This document shows, piece after piece, positions 17,561 through 27,729 of a stretch of 64,000 nucleotides of DNA. The translations under genes and the position numbers were made by a program. How positions within the stretch are numbered: the first letter of the stretch is position 1; each line of letters opens with the position of its first letter. Origin of the DNA: Natronogracilivirga saccharolytica. Lineage in GTDB: Bacteria > Bacteroidota > Rhodothermia > Balneolales > Natronogracilivirgulaceae. The DNA lies in contig NZ_JAFIDN010000010.1 of NCBI RefSeq assembly GCF_017921895.1, positions 79,165 through 143,164 of the forward strand, given 5' to 3'. The notes under the pieces were generated by a model. That model was not told where the DNA came from. It worked only from the letters and a program-made list of their open reading frames with translations, and made no database searches.

Positions 17561-17656
17561 GGGTATTTCATCCGGGATGTGCGGCCGTTTTACTCCGGTA
17601 TCACGGCATGAATCAGAACACCTGCCAGGCTCCATCGCAACCCACAACCAGGACTG

Positions 17657-18883
17657 ATGCATCAAACGACCAGAAAAAAGAAAGCCATACTTGCACTGGC
17701 TGACGGGACGGTAGCACACGGACACGCCATCGGATTTCACGGCATCACCGGCGGCGAACTCTGCTTCAACACCAGCATGACCGGATACCAGGAGATCTTC
17801 ACCGATCCGAGCTATCACGGCCAGCTGATGATGATGACCTATCCCCACATCGGCAACTACGGTGTCTCCTCCCGCGACGATGAGGCGCACAAGGTGATGA
17901 TTTCCGGCCTTATTGTCCGCGACTTCTCGCACCATTACAGCAATACCATGGCCGATGGTGATCTTGATGAATACCTCAACCGCAACAAGATCGTCGGAAT
18001 CACCGGAGTGGACACCCGCAAGCTGGTACGGCATATCAGGCGCAAAGGAGTGCTGAATGCCGTTATATCCAGTGAAAGCGAGGATGAAAAAGCGCTGGTA
18101 GAGCAGGCGGTGCAATGGCCGTCAATGGTCGGACTTGAGCTGGCGTCGCGGGTGTCACGGAAAGAGCCGCAGACATACAAGCCCGATCAGTTCCGGGACT
18201 ACTTTCCGAGGATATCACAAAATACTGAAGATGGTCTGCTTGACCATCCCACCGATCCGGATGCCACAGGCTACCGGCAGAAAAATCCCAAAACGCTGTA
18301 CAAAGTTGCTGCGATAGATTACGGCATCAAGCAGAATATCATCAACAGTCTTGTCCAGCGCGGGTGCATGCTGCGCGTTTTTCCTGCCAAAACAGATTTT
18401 AAAGAAATACGTGACTGGGGACCCGATGCCTTCTTTTTCTCAAACGGCCCAGGTGATCCCAATCCGATGGATTACGCCCTTGAAACCATCCGGGAAGCAA
18501 AAAAGACCGGCAAGCCGATGTTCGGTATCTGCCTGGGTCATCAGCTGATGGCCATGACCGAAGGCATGCGGGTGATCAAAATGCTGGTAGGCCATCGCGG
18601 CGCCAATCAGCCGGTCAAAAACCTGCATCGTGATCATGTTGAGATCACTACGCAAAATCACGGATTTGCCGTAGATCCGGAGTCGGTGACATCCGATGTC
18701 GCGGAGATCACGCACCAAAACCTCAACGACGGTACACTCGAAGGGCTGGATTTCAAGAATTTTGACGGATTCGGCGTTCAATATCATCCCGAGGCCTCAC
18801 CCGGTCCGCACGACTCCTCCTACCTGTTCGACCACTTCGTCGACCGCATCCAAAAACACAAAGAAAAAAACGGGTCAGCATAA
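17657..18883 (+). CDS. carA: Carbamoyl-phosphate synthase small (glutaminase) subunit
   Basis: Glutamine amidotransferase subunit supplying ammonia for carbamoyl phosphate, the precursor of arginine and pyrimidines. The N-terminal domain opens with [17 protein letters not shown] and [17 protein letters not shown]; the class I amidotransferase domain has the catalytic Cys in GICLGHQLM and the His-Glu pair in [11 protein letters not shown]. Length 408 is slightly above the usual 380 because of an insert near residues 180-215 between the two domains. carB begins two bases after its stop. Confidence 0.97.
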   Translation: MHQTTRKKKAILALADGTVAHGHAIGFHGITGGELCFNTSMTGYQEIFTDPSYHGQLMMMTYPHIGNYGVSSRDDEAHKVMISGLIVRDFSHHYSNTMADGDLDEYLNRNKIVGITGVDTRKLVRHIRRKGVLNAVISSESEDEKALVEQAVQWPSMVGLELASRVSRKEPQTYKPDQFRDYFPRISQNTEDGLLDHPTDPDATGYRQKNPKTLYKVAAIDYGIKQNIINSLVQRGCMLRVFPAKTDFKEIRDWGPDAFFFSNGPGDPNPMDYALETIREAKKTGKPMFGICLGHQLMAMTEGMRVIKMLVGHRGANQPVKNLHRDHVEITTQNHGFAVDPESVTSDVAEITHQNLNDGTLEGLDFKNFDGFGVQYHPEASPGPHDSSYLFDHFVDRIQKHKEKNGSA

Positions 18884-18884
18884 C

Positions 18885-21716
18885 ATGCCGAAACGAACTG
18901 ATATCAACACCATTTTATTGATAGGATCAGGTCCGATCGTCATCGGTCAGGCTTGCGAATTTGATTATTCCGGTACACAGGCCTGCCGCTCCCTGAGAGA
19001 AGAAGGCTACCGTGTTGTGCTCATTAATTCGAATCCGGCTACCATCATGACCGATCCGTCCATGGCCGATGCCATTTATATGAAACCGATGACAACCGAT
19101 TCCATCAGGGAGATTGTTGAAATCGAGAACCCGGATGCGGTGTTGCCGACAATGGGCGGACAAACGGCACTGAACCTGGCCAGAGACCTGCACCATGAAG
19201 GCTACTGGAAAGAGAAAGGCATTGAGATCATCGGTGTGGACATCGATGCGATCGACATCACCGAAGACCGGCAGCAGTTCCGGGACCTGATGGAGGATAT
19301 CGGGATCGATCAGTGCCGCAGCCGAACGGCTAAGTCGCTGCTTGACGCCAAGGAGATTGTCCTTGAGCTGGGCGGATTGCCTGTGGTGATCCGGCCCTCG
19401 TTTACGCTTGGCGGGACCGGCGGCGGCATCGTCTGGACCGAGGAGGAGTTTGAAAAGAAGGTGCTTCGCGGGCTTGAACTCAGCCCGATCCACGAAATCC
19501 TGATCGAAGAATCCATTTACGGATGGAAGGAGTATGAGCTGGAGCTGCTGCGCGACAACAACAACAATGTGGTGATCATCTGCTCGATTGAGAATTTCGA
19601 TCCGATGGGGGTGCATACCGGAGACTCCATCACCGTGGCACCAACGCAAACCCTTACCGACAAGCAGTATCAGCTGCTCAGGGATGCCGCCATCCGCATG
19701 ATGCGCTCCATTGGCACATTTGCGGGAGGCTGCAATGTGCAGTTCGGGATGGAACCCGGAACCGACCGGCTGGTGGCGGTCGAAATCAACCCGAGAGTCA
19801 GCCGCTCATCGGCCCTGGCATCGAAAGCCACCGGTTATCCGATCGCCAAAATTGCATCCAAACTGGCTGTCGGCTACAACCTTGATGAGCTTCAGAACCA
19901 GATTACAAAGACAACATCCGCATGTTTTGAACCGTCGCTCGACTATGTCGTGGTGAAAGTGCCGCGGTTCAACTTCGAAAAATTCCCCGGTGTGGATGAA
20001 GAGCTGACCACGCAGATGAAGGCGGTGGGCGAGGTGATGTCCATTGGCCGGACTTTCCCCGAAGCGCTTAACAAGGCCTGGCAGTCCCTTGAAGTCGGCC
20101 GCGGAGGCCTGGGAGCGGACGGATACGAGGAAATCAACCGTGAAAATGTCCGCAAACGGCTGCTGAAAGCCTATTGGGACCGCAGCCTGCAGGTCCGCAA
20201 TGCCTTCAAACTGGGCACGAGCATCGAGGAAATTCACGATGTGACGAAAATCGACCACTGGTTTCTTGAAAAAATACAGTACCTCGTGCATCTGGAAAAC
20301 CGCACCGAAGGGCAGACCATTTACAACATTGATGAAAAAGATCTCCGAGAGCTCAAGCAGGCCGGATTTTCCGACCGGCAGATTGCATGGTTGCTCAGCC
20401 AGAGTGATGTTGAAAATATTACGGAGAATCAGGTACGGCAAAAGCGCGATGAGCTTGGCATCCGTGCCGTATTCAAGATGGTAGATACCTGCGCCGGTGA
20501 ATTCCCCGCATCAACCCCCTACTATTACTCCTGTTACGATGAGGAGAACGAGAGTGAGGTCAGCGACCGGAAAAAAGTACTGATTCTGGGCAGCGGTCCC
20601 AACCGGATCGGGCAAGGCATTGAGTTTGACTACACCTGTGTGCATGCGGTTTTTGCCGCGAACGACATGGGCTACGAAACCATCATGGTCAACTGCAATC
20701 CGGAAACGGTCTCAACGGATTTCGATGTAGCTGACAAACTCTATTTTGAGCCGGTTTTCTGGGAACATGTGTACAACATTATTCAGCACGAGAAACCTGA
20801 GGGTGTCATTCTGCAGGTGGGCGGGCAGACAGCACTCAAGCTGGCAAAGCGGCTGACCGAGCACAACATCCGCATTTTCGGCACACCATTTGAAATGATG
20901 GATCTGGCTGAAGACCGCGGCAAGTTTTCCGAGACCCTGCTGCGGCTGGGCATTCCGTTTCCTTCCTACGGCACTGCCTTTACAGCAAAAGAAGCGGTGG
21001 AAATAGCCAGCCGGATATCCTATCCGGTCCTGCTTCGTCCGAGTTATGTCCTTGGCGGACAAGGAATGTGCATTGCCGTAAAAGAAAGCGAGCTGGATGA
21101 GCACGTCCGGACTTTGCTAAAGACCCATCCGGAAAACGAATTCCTTATTGACCACTTTCTCGAGGATGCCATCGAGGTGGATTTTGACTCCGTTTATGAC
21201 GGTGAGCAGCTGCATATTTGCGGTATCATGCAGCATCTTGAGCCGGCCGGGGTGCACTCCGGCGACTCAACGGCTGTGCTGCCCCCCTATTCGCTGAGCG
21301 ACCGCGTCATCGAGACCATGAAAGAGTACCAGGTCAAGATCGCAAAAGCGCTCAATGTGCGGGGTTTCATCAACGTGCAGTATGCGGTCAAAGGCTCGGA
21401 GGTATACGTCATCGAAGCCAATCCACGGGCCACCAGGACCATCCCCTTTGTGGCCAAGGCCACTGGCCGCCCCGAGGCGGACATCGGTGTCAAGGTCATG
21501 CTGGGCGCCAAATTGAGTGAGTTCGACCTTGAATCAAAACTTGAGCATTTCGCAATCAAGGAACCGATATTTCCGTTCGACAAATTTCCGGAGGTAAAAA
21601 AAGAGCTGGGTCCGGAAATGAAATCGACCGGCGAAACCATTTACTTTCTGAAAGACTTCAAAGACGAGCATTTCCGCAAGCCGTTTGAGTTCAAGAATAT
21701 GTATCTTAGCCGGTAG
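18885..21716 (+). CDS. carB: Carbamoyl-phosphate synthase large subunit, no allosteric domain
   Basis: Synthetase subunit with two ATP-grasp halves. The first half starts [24 protein letters not shown] and the second [21 protein letters not shown], as in all CarB proteins; [10 protein letters not shown] and [12 protein letters not shown] mark the two nucleotide sites. The protein ends at residue 943, soon after [15 protein letters not shown], where Escherichia coli CarB (1073 residues) continues into the MGS-like domain that binds UMP and ornithine. No remnant of that domain follows before ddl. Shorter CarB proteins are known in Bacteroidota. I start it at ATG 18885; the frame is open further upstream inside carA, but that is not coding. 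Confidence 0.97.
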   Translation: MPKRTDINTILLIGSGPIVIGQACEFDYSGTQACRSLREEGYRVVLINSNPATIMTDPSMADAIYMKPMTTDSIREIVEIENPDAVLPTMGGQTALNLARDLHHEGYWKEKGIEIIGVDIDAIDITEDRQQFRDLMEDIGIDQCRSRTAKSLLDAKEIVLELGGLPVVIRPSFTLGGTGGGIVWTEEEFEKKVLRGLELSPIHEILIEESIYGWKEYELELLRDNNNNVVIICSIENFDPMGVHTGDSITVAPTQTLTDKQYQLLRDAAIRMMRSIGTFAGGCNVQFGMEPGTDRLVAVEINPRVSRSSALASKATGYPIAKIASKLAVGYNLDELQNQITKTTSACFEPSLDYVVVKVPRFNFEKFPGVDEELTTQMKAVGEVMSIGRTFPEALNKAWQSLEVGRGGLGADGYEEINRENVRKRLLKAYWDRSLQVRNAFKLGTSIEEIHDVTKIDHWFLEKIQYLVHLENRTEGQTIYNIDEKDLRELKQAGFSDRQIAWLLSQSDVENITENQVRQKRDELGIRAVFKMVDTCAGEFPASTPYYYSCYDEENESEVSDRKKVLILGSGPNRIGQGIEFDYTCVHAVFAANDMGYETIMVNCNPETVSTDFDVADKLYFEPVFWEHVYNIIQHEKPEGVILQVGGQTALKLAKRLTEHNIRIFGTPFEMMDLAEDRGKFSETLLRLGIPFPSYGTAFTAKEAVEIASRISYPVLLRPSYVLGGQGMCIAVKESELDEHVRTLLKTHPENEFLIDHFLEDAIEVDFDSVYDGEQLHICGIMQHLEPAGVHSGDSTAVLPPYSLSDRVIETMKEYQVKIAKALNVRGFINVQYAVKGSEVYVIEANPRATRTIPFVAKATGRPEADIGVKVMLGAKLSEFDLESKLEHFAIKEPIFPFDKFPEVKKELGPEMKSTGETIYFLKDFKDEHFRKPFEFKNMYLSR

Positions 21717-21740
21717 AATGCTCACTTAATTACATCGGCA

Positions 21741-22928
21741 ATGCAGCAAAACAACCTGGTCATCGCCTTCGGCGGTGTTTCACCGGAGCACGAGGTATCC
21801 GTTCTCACGGCCATCCAGGCCGCCTCGGCCCTGAAAGACACAAAATGGAACCCCATTGCACTTTATATCACAAAAAGCGGACAGTGGCTGACCGGATCCC
21901 ATCTGCTCGACCTTGAATCCTATAAAGACCTGAAACAGTCACAGGAGAAAGGAATTCCCTGCCACTTCACCATATCCGACACGGGTAAAACCGAGCTGAT
22001 CGCGCGCCCGGGCGGCCTTTTTTCGCGCGACAGCCGCATTCCGGCGGATGTCCTTTTGTGCGCTTTTCACGGTTCCGATGGTGAAAACGGGGCATTCCAG
22101 GGGCTCTGTGAGACCATGAACATCCCTTACACCGGCTCCGGAGTAACAGCCTCCGCCATCGGAATGGACAAACGGCTTGCCAAAGAGCTCTGCCGGCAGC
22201 ACGGTATCCCGGTAGTCGACGACATCCGCATTACAGAAGAGAACTGGGTTGAAAACAAGCAAGACCTCATCGAAAAGTGTGAATCAGTGGGTTATCCCCT
22301 CTACGTCAAACCCGTCGCGCTCGGAAGCAGTATTGGTGTTCACCGGGCGGAAAACCGCAGTGAGCTTGATGATGCAGTGGAGGAGTCATTCCGGTATGAT
22401 TCCGGCCTGCTCGTTGAGAAGGCTGTCCACCCCCTGACAGAAATCAACTGCTCGGTACTGGGCGATGAAGACCATTTCAGGACAAGTGTCTGTGAGCAGC
22501 CGCTGGGTAAAGAGGAGCTGCTCTCGTTTGAAGATAAATACATGAGCGGAGAAGGTGAGGCAAAAGGAATGGCCTCAGCCAGCCGGAAGATCCCGGCCCC
22601 GGTTTCATCCGAAAAAACCGAAGAGATCCGCAACCTTGCAGGAAACATTTTCAGCATTCTGGGATGCGCCGGTGTGGCACGTCTTGATTTTCTTATGAAT
22701 TCGGATACCGGCGAGATATTTTTTAATGAAATTAATACGATTCCCGGATCGTTTTCTTTTTACCTGTGGGAAGCAACGGAAATCGGATTCGATACGTTGC
22801 TGGAAGAGCTGATTTCTGTCGCACAGAAACGTCACAAGAAAAAAAACAGCCGCATACGGTCTCATGAAGTGAATTTGTTGAGTCAAAAGGCAATGAGAGG
22901 ACTCAAGGGGATCAAGGGCGGCAAATAA
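21741..22928 (+). CDS. ddl: D-alanine--D-alanine ligase
   Basis: ATP-grasp ligase making the D-Ala-D-Ala dipeptide of peptidoglycan. It opens with AFGGVSPEHEVSVLTAIQA, the ATP-grasp lysine lies in YPLYVKPVALGSSIGVH, and the C-terminal metal and substrate region reads INEINTIPGSFSFYLWE. The tail after residue 360 (RHKKKNSRIRSHEVN) is basic and somewhat longer than usual, giving 395 residues. It follows carB by 24 bases and is probably in the same transcript. Ser/Phe details in GSFSFY suggest the D-Ala rather than D-Lac type, without certainty. Confidence 0.95.
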   Translation: MQQNNLVIAFGGVSPEHEVSVLTAIQAASALKDTKWNPIALYITKSGQWLTGSHLLDLESYKDLKQSQEKGIPCHFTISDTGKTELIARPGGLFSRDSRIPADVLLCAFHGSDGENGAFQGLCETMNIPYTGSGVTASAIGMDKRLAKELCRQHGIPVVDDIRITEENWVENKQDLIEKCESVGYPLYVKPVALGSSIGVHRAENRSELDDAVEESFRYDSGLLVEKAVHPLTEINCSVLGDEDHFRTSVCEQPLGKEELLSFEDKYMSGEGEAKGMASASRKIPAPVSSEKTEEIRNLAGNIFSILGCAGVARLDFLMNSDTGEIFFNEINTIPGSFSFYLWEATEIGFDTLLEELISVAQKRHKKKNSRIRSHEVNLLSQKAMRGLKGIKGGK

Positions 22929-22956
22929 CTCACTTGCGCTTACGCTTACACTGTCT

Positions 22957-24555
22957 ATGTCTTTTTCTCCTGATACCCTTTCCCGATTATCCTCCGGATT
23001 CCCTTTCCGTCCGGTGACAGGCTTTGTTTTCCTGATCCTCATTCCCGCACTGTGGCTTTCCTCATGCGGTCCCACCACCGAAACCATCGTTGTCGACAGG
23101 CAGGCACGCGCCGTGGAAGATGATGAAGAGGAAGAAGTAGTTGAAGAAGATGAACTCCGGGTACTGAAAATCGGTGAATCCAACCGAATCCGGAGCATGG
23201 ATCCTCTTTTTGCAGTCAACACCGCCACCAAGCGGATGATCCAGCTGAGTTACGAGGGCCTGGTGAAACTTGACGAGGAAGAAAACGCGGTTCCAGCGGC
23301 AGCTTCGCGGTGGGAAGTTTCTGATGATTCCCTCACGTACACATTTTTCCTGCGTGACGATCTGTTTTTCCATGATGATGAAAGCTTCAGCCAGGGACGG
23401 GGACGAAAAGTAAACAGCAGGGATGTCAAGCGGGTGTTTGAACGCATGGCATCACGGGACGTTCCTCCCAACGCGGCCGAGCTGTTCATGGACAATATCC
23501 GCGGGTTCGAGTCCTATTTTCTGGAGCAGCGCGACGTCTATTTCGATGAGGACCGGCAGATTGATTCCATTTCCGGTATTGAAGCAAAAAATGATTCGAC
23601 GATCGTCTTTCATCTTTCAGAGCAGGATCCGGCCTTTCTTTCATACCTCGCCACGCCCTACGCCGTAATATATCCCCGGGAACCATTCCGTTTTCGTGAC
23701 GACGGCCTGCATTCCCACGCGGTCGGGACCGGGCCCTTCCGTTACAGCACCACCGTTGGCGACAGCATCCATATTTTCAACAGAAACGAATCCTTCAACA
23801 GAAAGGATGACGAGGGACGCACGCTGCCGCGGGCCCACCGTGTCGAGCTTATGAGCGGTATCAGAGAAGCACACCTCTACAGCCATTTCAACCGCGGGGT
23901 TATCAATATCCTTCCCGATCCCGGACCCGGAAATATCCAAAGAATGATCACCAGTGAGAATGAACTGAAAGATCCGTACCGTGACAAGTACAAGCTTCAG
24001 GCACAGGCCAACCCGGAGCCGCTGGTCATCCGGTACAATCAGAACAATCGTTTCAATATCGGCCGGCCGGAAGCTGCCGCTGTACTGAGGCACGTGACCG
24101 GGGATACACTTTATAAAGAGCTCGGGGTTCCCTCACTGGAGATTACCTATCAGGATGATGAGTACTCCCAGTCCAATATCGCAAGAGTCTTCAACAGATT
24201 CGGAGAAGATGCGCCAGACCGGCTTGTTTTTGCATATCAACAGGATATACTGCCCAGAACACTGAGCGAAACCATTTATGACCTGATGGACGACAATCTC
24301 AGGGTGGACTTGATCCAGCGAAGGGTATTCAGCAGGGATATTTTTCTTTATCTTGACTACATCCCGGTATACACATCCGGACAGCAGCCGGAACGTCAGC
24401 CCCAGGAGGTCATGAGGCTGGAATCAGACCGCTATCTGCTGAAAGACAAAACCGTTGACAATGTCAAACTCAATACACTCAGCTGGTGGATGGATCTGAC
24501 ACAGGTCCGGAAAACAGCGGAACCAGCCGAACGGGCTGAAACGGCCGGACGCTGA
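22957..24555 (+). CDS. ABC transporter substrate-binding lipoprotein (family 5)
   Basis: A 532-residue solute-binding protein of the DppA/OppA family. A signal peptide ends in the lipobox LWLSSC, followed by a strongly acidic linker (about residues 50-66). The mature domain contains IRSMDPLFAVNTATKRMIQLSYEGL, and YTFFLRDDLFFHDDE plus REVKR-like RDVKRVFERMAS, the standard family 5 order. These bind peptides or other small solutes for import. No permease or ATPase genes lie beside it. It follows ddl by 28 bases and precedes NAD kinase. Confidence 0.88.
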   Translation: MSFSPDTLSRLSSGFPFRPVTGFVFLILIPALWLSSCGPTTETIVVDRQARAVEDDEEEEVVEEDELRVLKIGESNRIRSMDPLFAVNTATKRMIQLSYEGLVKLDEEENAVPAAASRWEVSDDSLTYTFFLRDDLFFHDDESFSQGRGRKVNSRDVKRVFERMASRDVPPNAAELFMDNIRGFESYFLEQRDVYFDEDRQIDSISGIEAKNDSTIVFHLSEQDPAFLSYLATPYAVIYPREPFRFRDDGLHSHAVGTGPFRYSTTVGDSIHIFNRNESFNRKDDEGRTLPRAHRVELMSGIREAHLYSHFNRGVINILPDPGPGNIQRMITSENELKDPYRDKYKLQAQANPEPLVIRYNQNNRFNIGRPEAAAVLRHVTGDTLYKELGVPSLEITYQDDEYSQSNIARVFNRFGEDAPDRLVFAYQQDILPRTLSETIYDLMDDNLRVDLIQRRVFSRDIFLYLDYIPVYTSGQQPERQPQEVMRLESDRYLLKDKTVDNVKLNTLSWWMDLTQVRKTAEPAERAETAGR

Positions 24556-24778
24556 CCGGAAAGGGCAGATCACCAGCTCGAGACAGCCGTGTGCTTGTCA
24601 GGCCGCTCATCTGCTGACGTAAAAGAGCACTCCGTAAACCAAAAGCAACGGTATGCCGGATAAACCGGTGACCGGGTATTACCCAACACCGGCAAGAGGC
24701 GGAAGCGCACGCAAAATCCTTTTAAAATACCGTCATAATGCGTATATTGAGGAGATTTATAAAAATTATTTCAAGCCC

Positions 24779-25654
24779 ATGAACCTGTCCCTGCACTTAC
24801 ACCCACGCAATCCGATGGCGGTCCAGACCGTCCGGGAGATGCTGGTGATTGCAGGGGAACTCGGGATACACATTCACCTGAGTAAAAGAGTACTTTCTGC
24901 GTTTCAGGATGATGCCGACCGCAAGTCCGTCACCGTACATGAGACGGACCGTGCAACCATGGAAGCCGGTGATGCAGTAGCTGCCGTGGGAGGTGACGGC
25001 ACGATGCTGAGTGCTGCCGGTCTTGCCAGGCCGATACAGCGTCCGCTTCTTGGCATAAACAGCGGCAAGCTTGGTTTTCTGGCAAACATTCAGCGTCAGG
25101 ATCTCAGCGTCGCACTGCATGATGTAGCATCCGGAAATTACGAACTTGACACCAGGAATTTCATCGAAGCCGAATTCAGCAACGGAGAGATTCACTATGC
25201 CCTGAATGAATTCGTTTTTTCACGACACGGATCGGTTTCCATGATCACACTGTCTGCCGAATATGACGGTGAATTTATAAACCGGTACTGGGCCGATGGT
25301 GTCATCGTCTCATCCCCAACCGGTTCAACAGCTTACAATTTATCCACGGGCGGACCCATTGTCGTCCCGCAAACCGATGTGATGGTGCTGACTCCAATCA
25401 GTCCGCACACACTAACAACCAGACCGCTGGTATTGCCCTGTGAAAAAGACCTGACAATCCGGGTCGATCCTGCAGATCAGAAAGTTTTGTTTTCAGGAGA
25501 CGGGAACAACCATGACCTGCCTGCGGTCTCTCCGGAAGTAAAGATCCGGAAATCAGCGAGTATCATGCAATTGATCAAACTTTCAGGACAAAGCTATTTT
25601 GAGACCCTGCGTAACAAGCTTATGTGGGGTGCAGACATGCGTGATGAGCGTTGA
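24779..25654 (+). CDS. nadK: NAD kinase
   Basis: Phosphorylates NAD to NADP. The GGDGTML motif with the catalytic Asp, the following LGINSGKLGFLANI, NEFVFSRHGSVSM and the C-terminal SPTGSTAYNLSTGGP are all diagnostic. I chose the ATG at 24779, giving 291 residues and the usual opening strand NLSLHLHPRNP. An in-frame start at 24653 would add 42 residues that do not resemble the family and overlap an A/T-rich leader; it cannot be excluded. Confidence 0.93.
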   Translation: MNLSLHLHPRNPMAVQTVREMLVIAGELGIHIHLSKRVLSAFQDDADRKSVTVHETDRATMEAGDAVAAVGGDGTMLSAAGLARPIQRPLLGINSGKLGFLANIQRQDLSVALHDVASGNYELDTRNFIEAEFSNGEIHYALNEFVFSRHGSVSMITLSAEYDGEFINRYWADGVIVSSPTGSTAYNLSTGGPIVVPQTDVMVLTPISPHTLTTRPLVLPCEKDLTIRVDPADQKVLFSGDGNNHDLPAVSPEVKIRKSASIMQLIKLSGQSYFETLRNKLMWGADMRDER

Positions 25655-25702
25655 AATTATTTACCAACCAATCAAACCCCAAACCTTAAAAATTACAAGA
25701 CT

Positions 25703-26653
25703 ATGAAAATTACTGTAGTTGGAGCCGGCGGCAACGTAGGATCAACCGTTGCCTTGACCATAGCTCAAAGAGATTTTGCAAAAGAAGTCATCGCCGTTGA
25801 CCTGGAGATAAAAAAAGATGACAAATCCTTTTTCCCATCCAAGGGCCGTGCCCTGGACCAGTGGCAGACAGCACCGGTACTCAACTTCGATACCCGTGTA
25901 AGAGGTACCGTTGATTATGAGGACACAGCCAATTCCGATATCTGTGTTATCACCGCCGGACTGCCGCGGAAGCCGGGTATGAGCCGGGACGACCTGCTCA
26001 GTGCCAACATGAACATAGTAAAAGATGTTACCGAGAAGCTGGTCAAGCATTCACCGGACACGATCATCGTAGTGGTATCCAACCCGCTTGACCTGATGAC
26101 CTATGTTGCCTGGAAAGCCAGCGGACTTCCCGCCACCAAAGTAATGGGTATGGCAGGAATTCTTGACACAGCCCGTTATCGTGCCTTCCTCGCCGAGGAG
26201 CTGAATCTTTCCCCGAAAGACATCCAGGCCCTCATTCTTGGCGGACACGGTGATTCCATGGTCCCCATGCCGCGTTACACCACGGTTTCCGGTATTCCTG
26301 TGACCCACTTTATCGGCAAGGAAAAGCTTGATGAAATCATTGAGCGCACCAAGAAAGGCGGCGGTGAACTTGTAGGGCTGATGGGAACTTCGGCATGGTA
26401 TGCACCGGGCGCTGCGGCAGCGCAGATGGTTGAAGCGATTGCCCTCGACCAGAACAGAATCTTCCCTTGTGCGGCTTACCTTGATGGTGAGTTCGGACTC
26501 AAGGATCTGTATGTCGGCGTGCCTGTCCGTCTGGGCCGCGAAGGCATCAAAGAGATCGTTGAGATTGATCTGAACGATGAGGAGCAGGAGCTTCTGAACA
26601 CCTCGGCCGATCATGTAAGACAAGGCCTCGAAGATCTCAAGCGCCTTTCGTGA
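25703..26653 (+). CDS. mdh: Malate dehydrogenase
   Basis: NAD-dependent oxidation of malate to oxaloacetate in the citric acid cycle. The 316-residue protein has the Rossmann opening VVGAGGNVGSTVALTIAQRD, the acidic NAD-selecting VDLE, AGLPRKPGMSRDDLL with the arginines of the mobile loop, NPLDLMTYV, and the catalytic His in ILGGHGDSMVPM. The RKPGMSR loop with two arginines indicates malate rather than lactate specificity, and the LDH-like type. A strong terminator follows. Confidence 0.96.
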   Translation: MKITVVGAGGNVGSTVALTIAQRDFAKEVIAVDLEIKKDDKSFFPSKGRALDQWQTAPVLNFDTRVRGTVDYEDTANSDICVITAGLPRKPGMSRDDLLSANMNIVKDVTEKLVKHSPDTIIVVVSNPLDLMTYVAWKASGLPATKVMGMAGILDTARYRAFLAEELNLSPKDIQALILGGHGDSMVPMPRYTTVSGIPVTHFIGKEKLDEIIERTKKGGGELVGLMGTSAWYAPGAAAAQMVEAIALDQNRIFPCAAYLDGEFGLKDLYVGVPVRLGREGIKEIVEIDLNDEEQELLNTSADHVRQGLEDLKRLS

Positions 26654-26710
26654 TACTGAATGAGCCGGTCAGCGTCTGATGACGGCCGGTATATTTATGA
26701 AAAGATCTGA

Positions 26711-26747
26711 AAAAGCCCTGCCGGCATTGACGCTGGCAGGGTTTTTA
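26711..26747. terminator. Rho-independent terminator between mdh and the NYN gene
   Basis: Inverted repeat AAAAAGCCCTGCC / GGCAGGGTTTTT around a short loop, with U-runs in both directions. It lies between two convergent genes and can serve both. Confidence 0.9.
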
Positions 26748-26828
26748 TTTTACATTGCTTTCAGGGCGTCCTGAAACGGTCTGCACCAATTCAGTCAGCC
26801 TGGGACTTTGCTTCACAGGGCGCATGCA

Positions 26829-27635
26829 TCAGGGCGCAGATACCAGAACGATATTCTGGGCAACCAGTCCCTTGTCATTCTCGACAAGGTCAAATTCAAA
26901 GATCAACTCCCTGCTGGGGAGAAAACTGGTGTCAAAATCGGCCTCAAATTGTGACACATGTGCAAAAACGGTACAATAGGGGGAATCCGGTGAGCGTGAA
27001 TCCGTAATCCACAGTTTGTCATTGATCTTTGCCAGATAGCGCATGAAGCCATAACCGTCGTTATGGGAAAAGTCATAGCAAACACCGCGTACTCGGGATC
27101 CTACCGAGCCCCATTCGTAAGGTGATTTTACGGGCAGCAGGCCGGGAATAACATATCCCGATACATAGAGATCGACCTGGCGTTTCAGCGCGGCATCCAT
27201 GTTGTCAAAACCGATGAGCTCAACGCGGCACCCGTTATCCTGCATGGCATTGACCAGCCGGGTGAATTTTTCATTATGGGTCAGCAGAACCATGCGGTCC
27301 AGCTCCCGTGCCTGGGACATGGCATCCACTGCCATATCCACATCTACAACTCCCTGGGAGATAACTTCTCCGGTATCGGGATCAATAAGGCGGTCAACCG
27401 GGCGTTCGATAACCTTGTACTGAAAATCCCGGAGCACTTCGCAGAATCTGGAAGTTTTTGCCTGGTAGTTTTCGTCTTCTTTGGCCCGGCTGCGGTCGTA
27501 AGCCAAATAGACGTTCAGCCGGGATGCTCTGCTGCCATCTCTTCCGGCAAATTTTCTTAGGATATCGTAGCGCAGGCCATAACCACCATTCATTGTTACA
27601 CTGACTGCGTCCACGTAGATGCCGTATTTACTCAT
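26829..27635 (-). CDS. NYN-domain protein with cold-shock-like C terminus
   Basis: A 268-residue fusion. The first 150 residues are a LabA/DUF88-type NYN (PIN-like) ribonuclease domain: YGIYVDAVSV carries the first acidic residue, VVDVDMAVDAM the second pair, and VLLTHNEKFTRLVNAM follows as usual. The last 85 residues look like a cold-shock domain: RGVCYDFSHNDGYGFMRYL, VFAHVSQFE and LIFEFDLVENDKGLVAQNI correspond to the RNP1, RNP2 and final strand of Csp proteins. Together this suggests an RNA-binding RNase that acts in the cytoplasm. NYN assignment is firm; the cold-shock assignment is from my reading of motifs. Confidence 0.85.
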   Translation of the reverse strand: MSKYGIYVDAVSVTMNGGYGLRYDILRKFAGRDGSRASRLNVYLAYDRSRAKEDENYQAKTSRFCEVLRDFQYKVIERPVDRLIDPDTGEVISQGVVDVDMAVDAMSQARELDRMVLLTHNEKFTRLVNAMQDNGCRVELIGFDNMDAALKRQVDLYVSGYVIPGLLPVKSPYEWGSVGSRVRGVCYDFSHNDGYGFMRYLAKINDKLWITDSRSPDSPYCTVFAHVSQFEADFDTSFLPSRELIFEFDLVENDKGLVAQNIVLVSAP

Positions 27636-27729
27636 AAAAAATTCCTGAGGCTTAATGATTTAGTAAAAAATTGCGGAAATAGTAGCGATCGATTTATAGA
27701 TAGCAGCTTTTTTATCCAAACCTGACTAC

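Noticed and set aside
24653..24778. Upstream start of NAD kinase adding 42 residues
   Set aside because: The extra residues do not resemble the family and the ATG at 24779 gives the standard N terminus.
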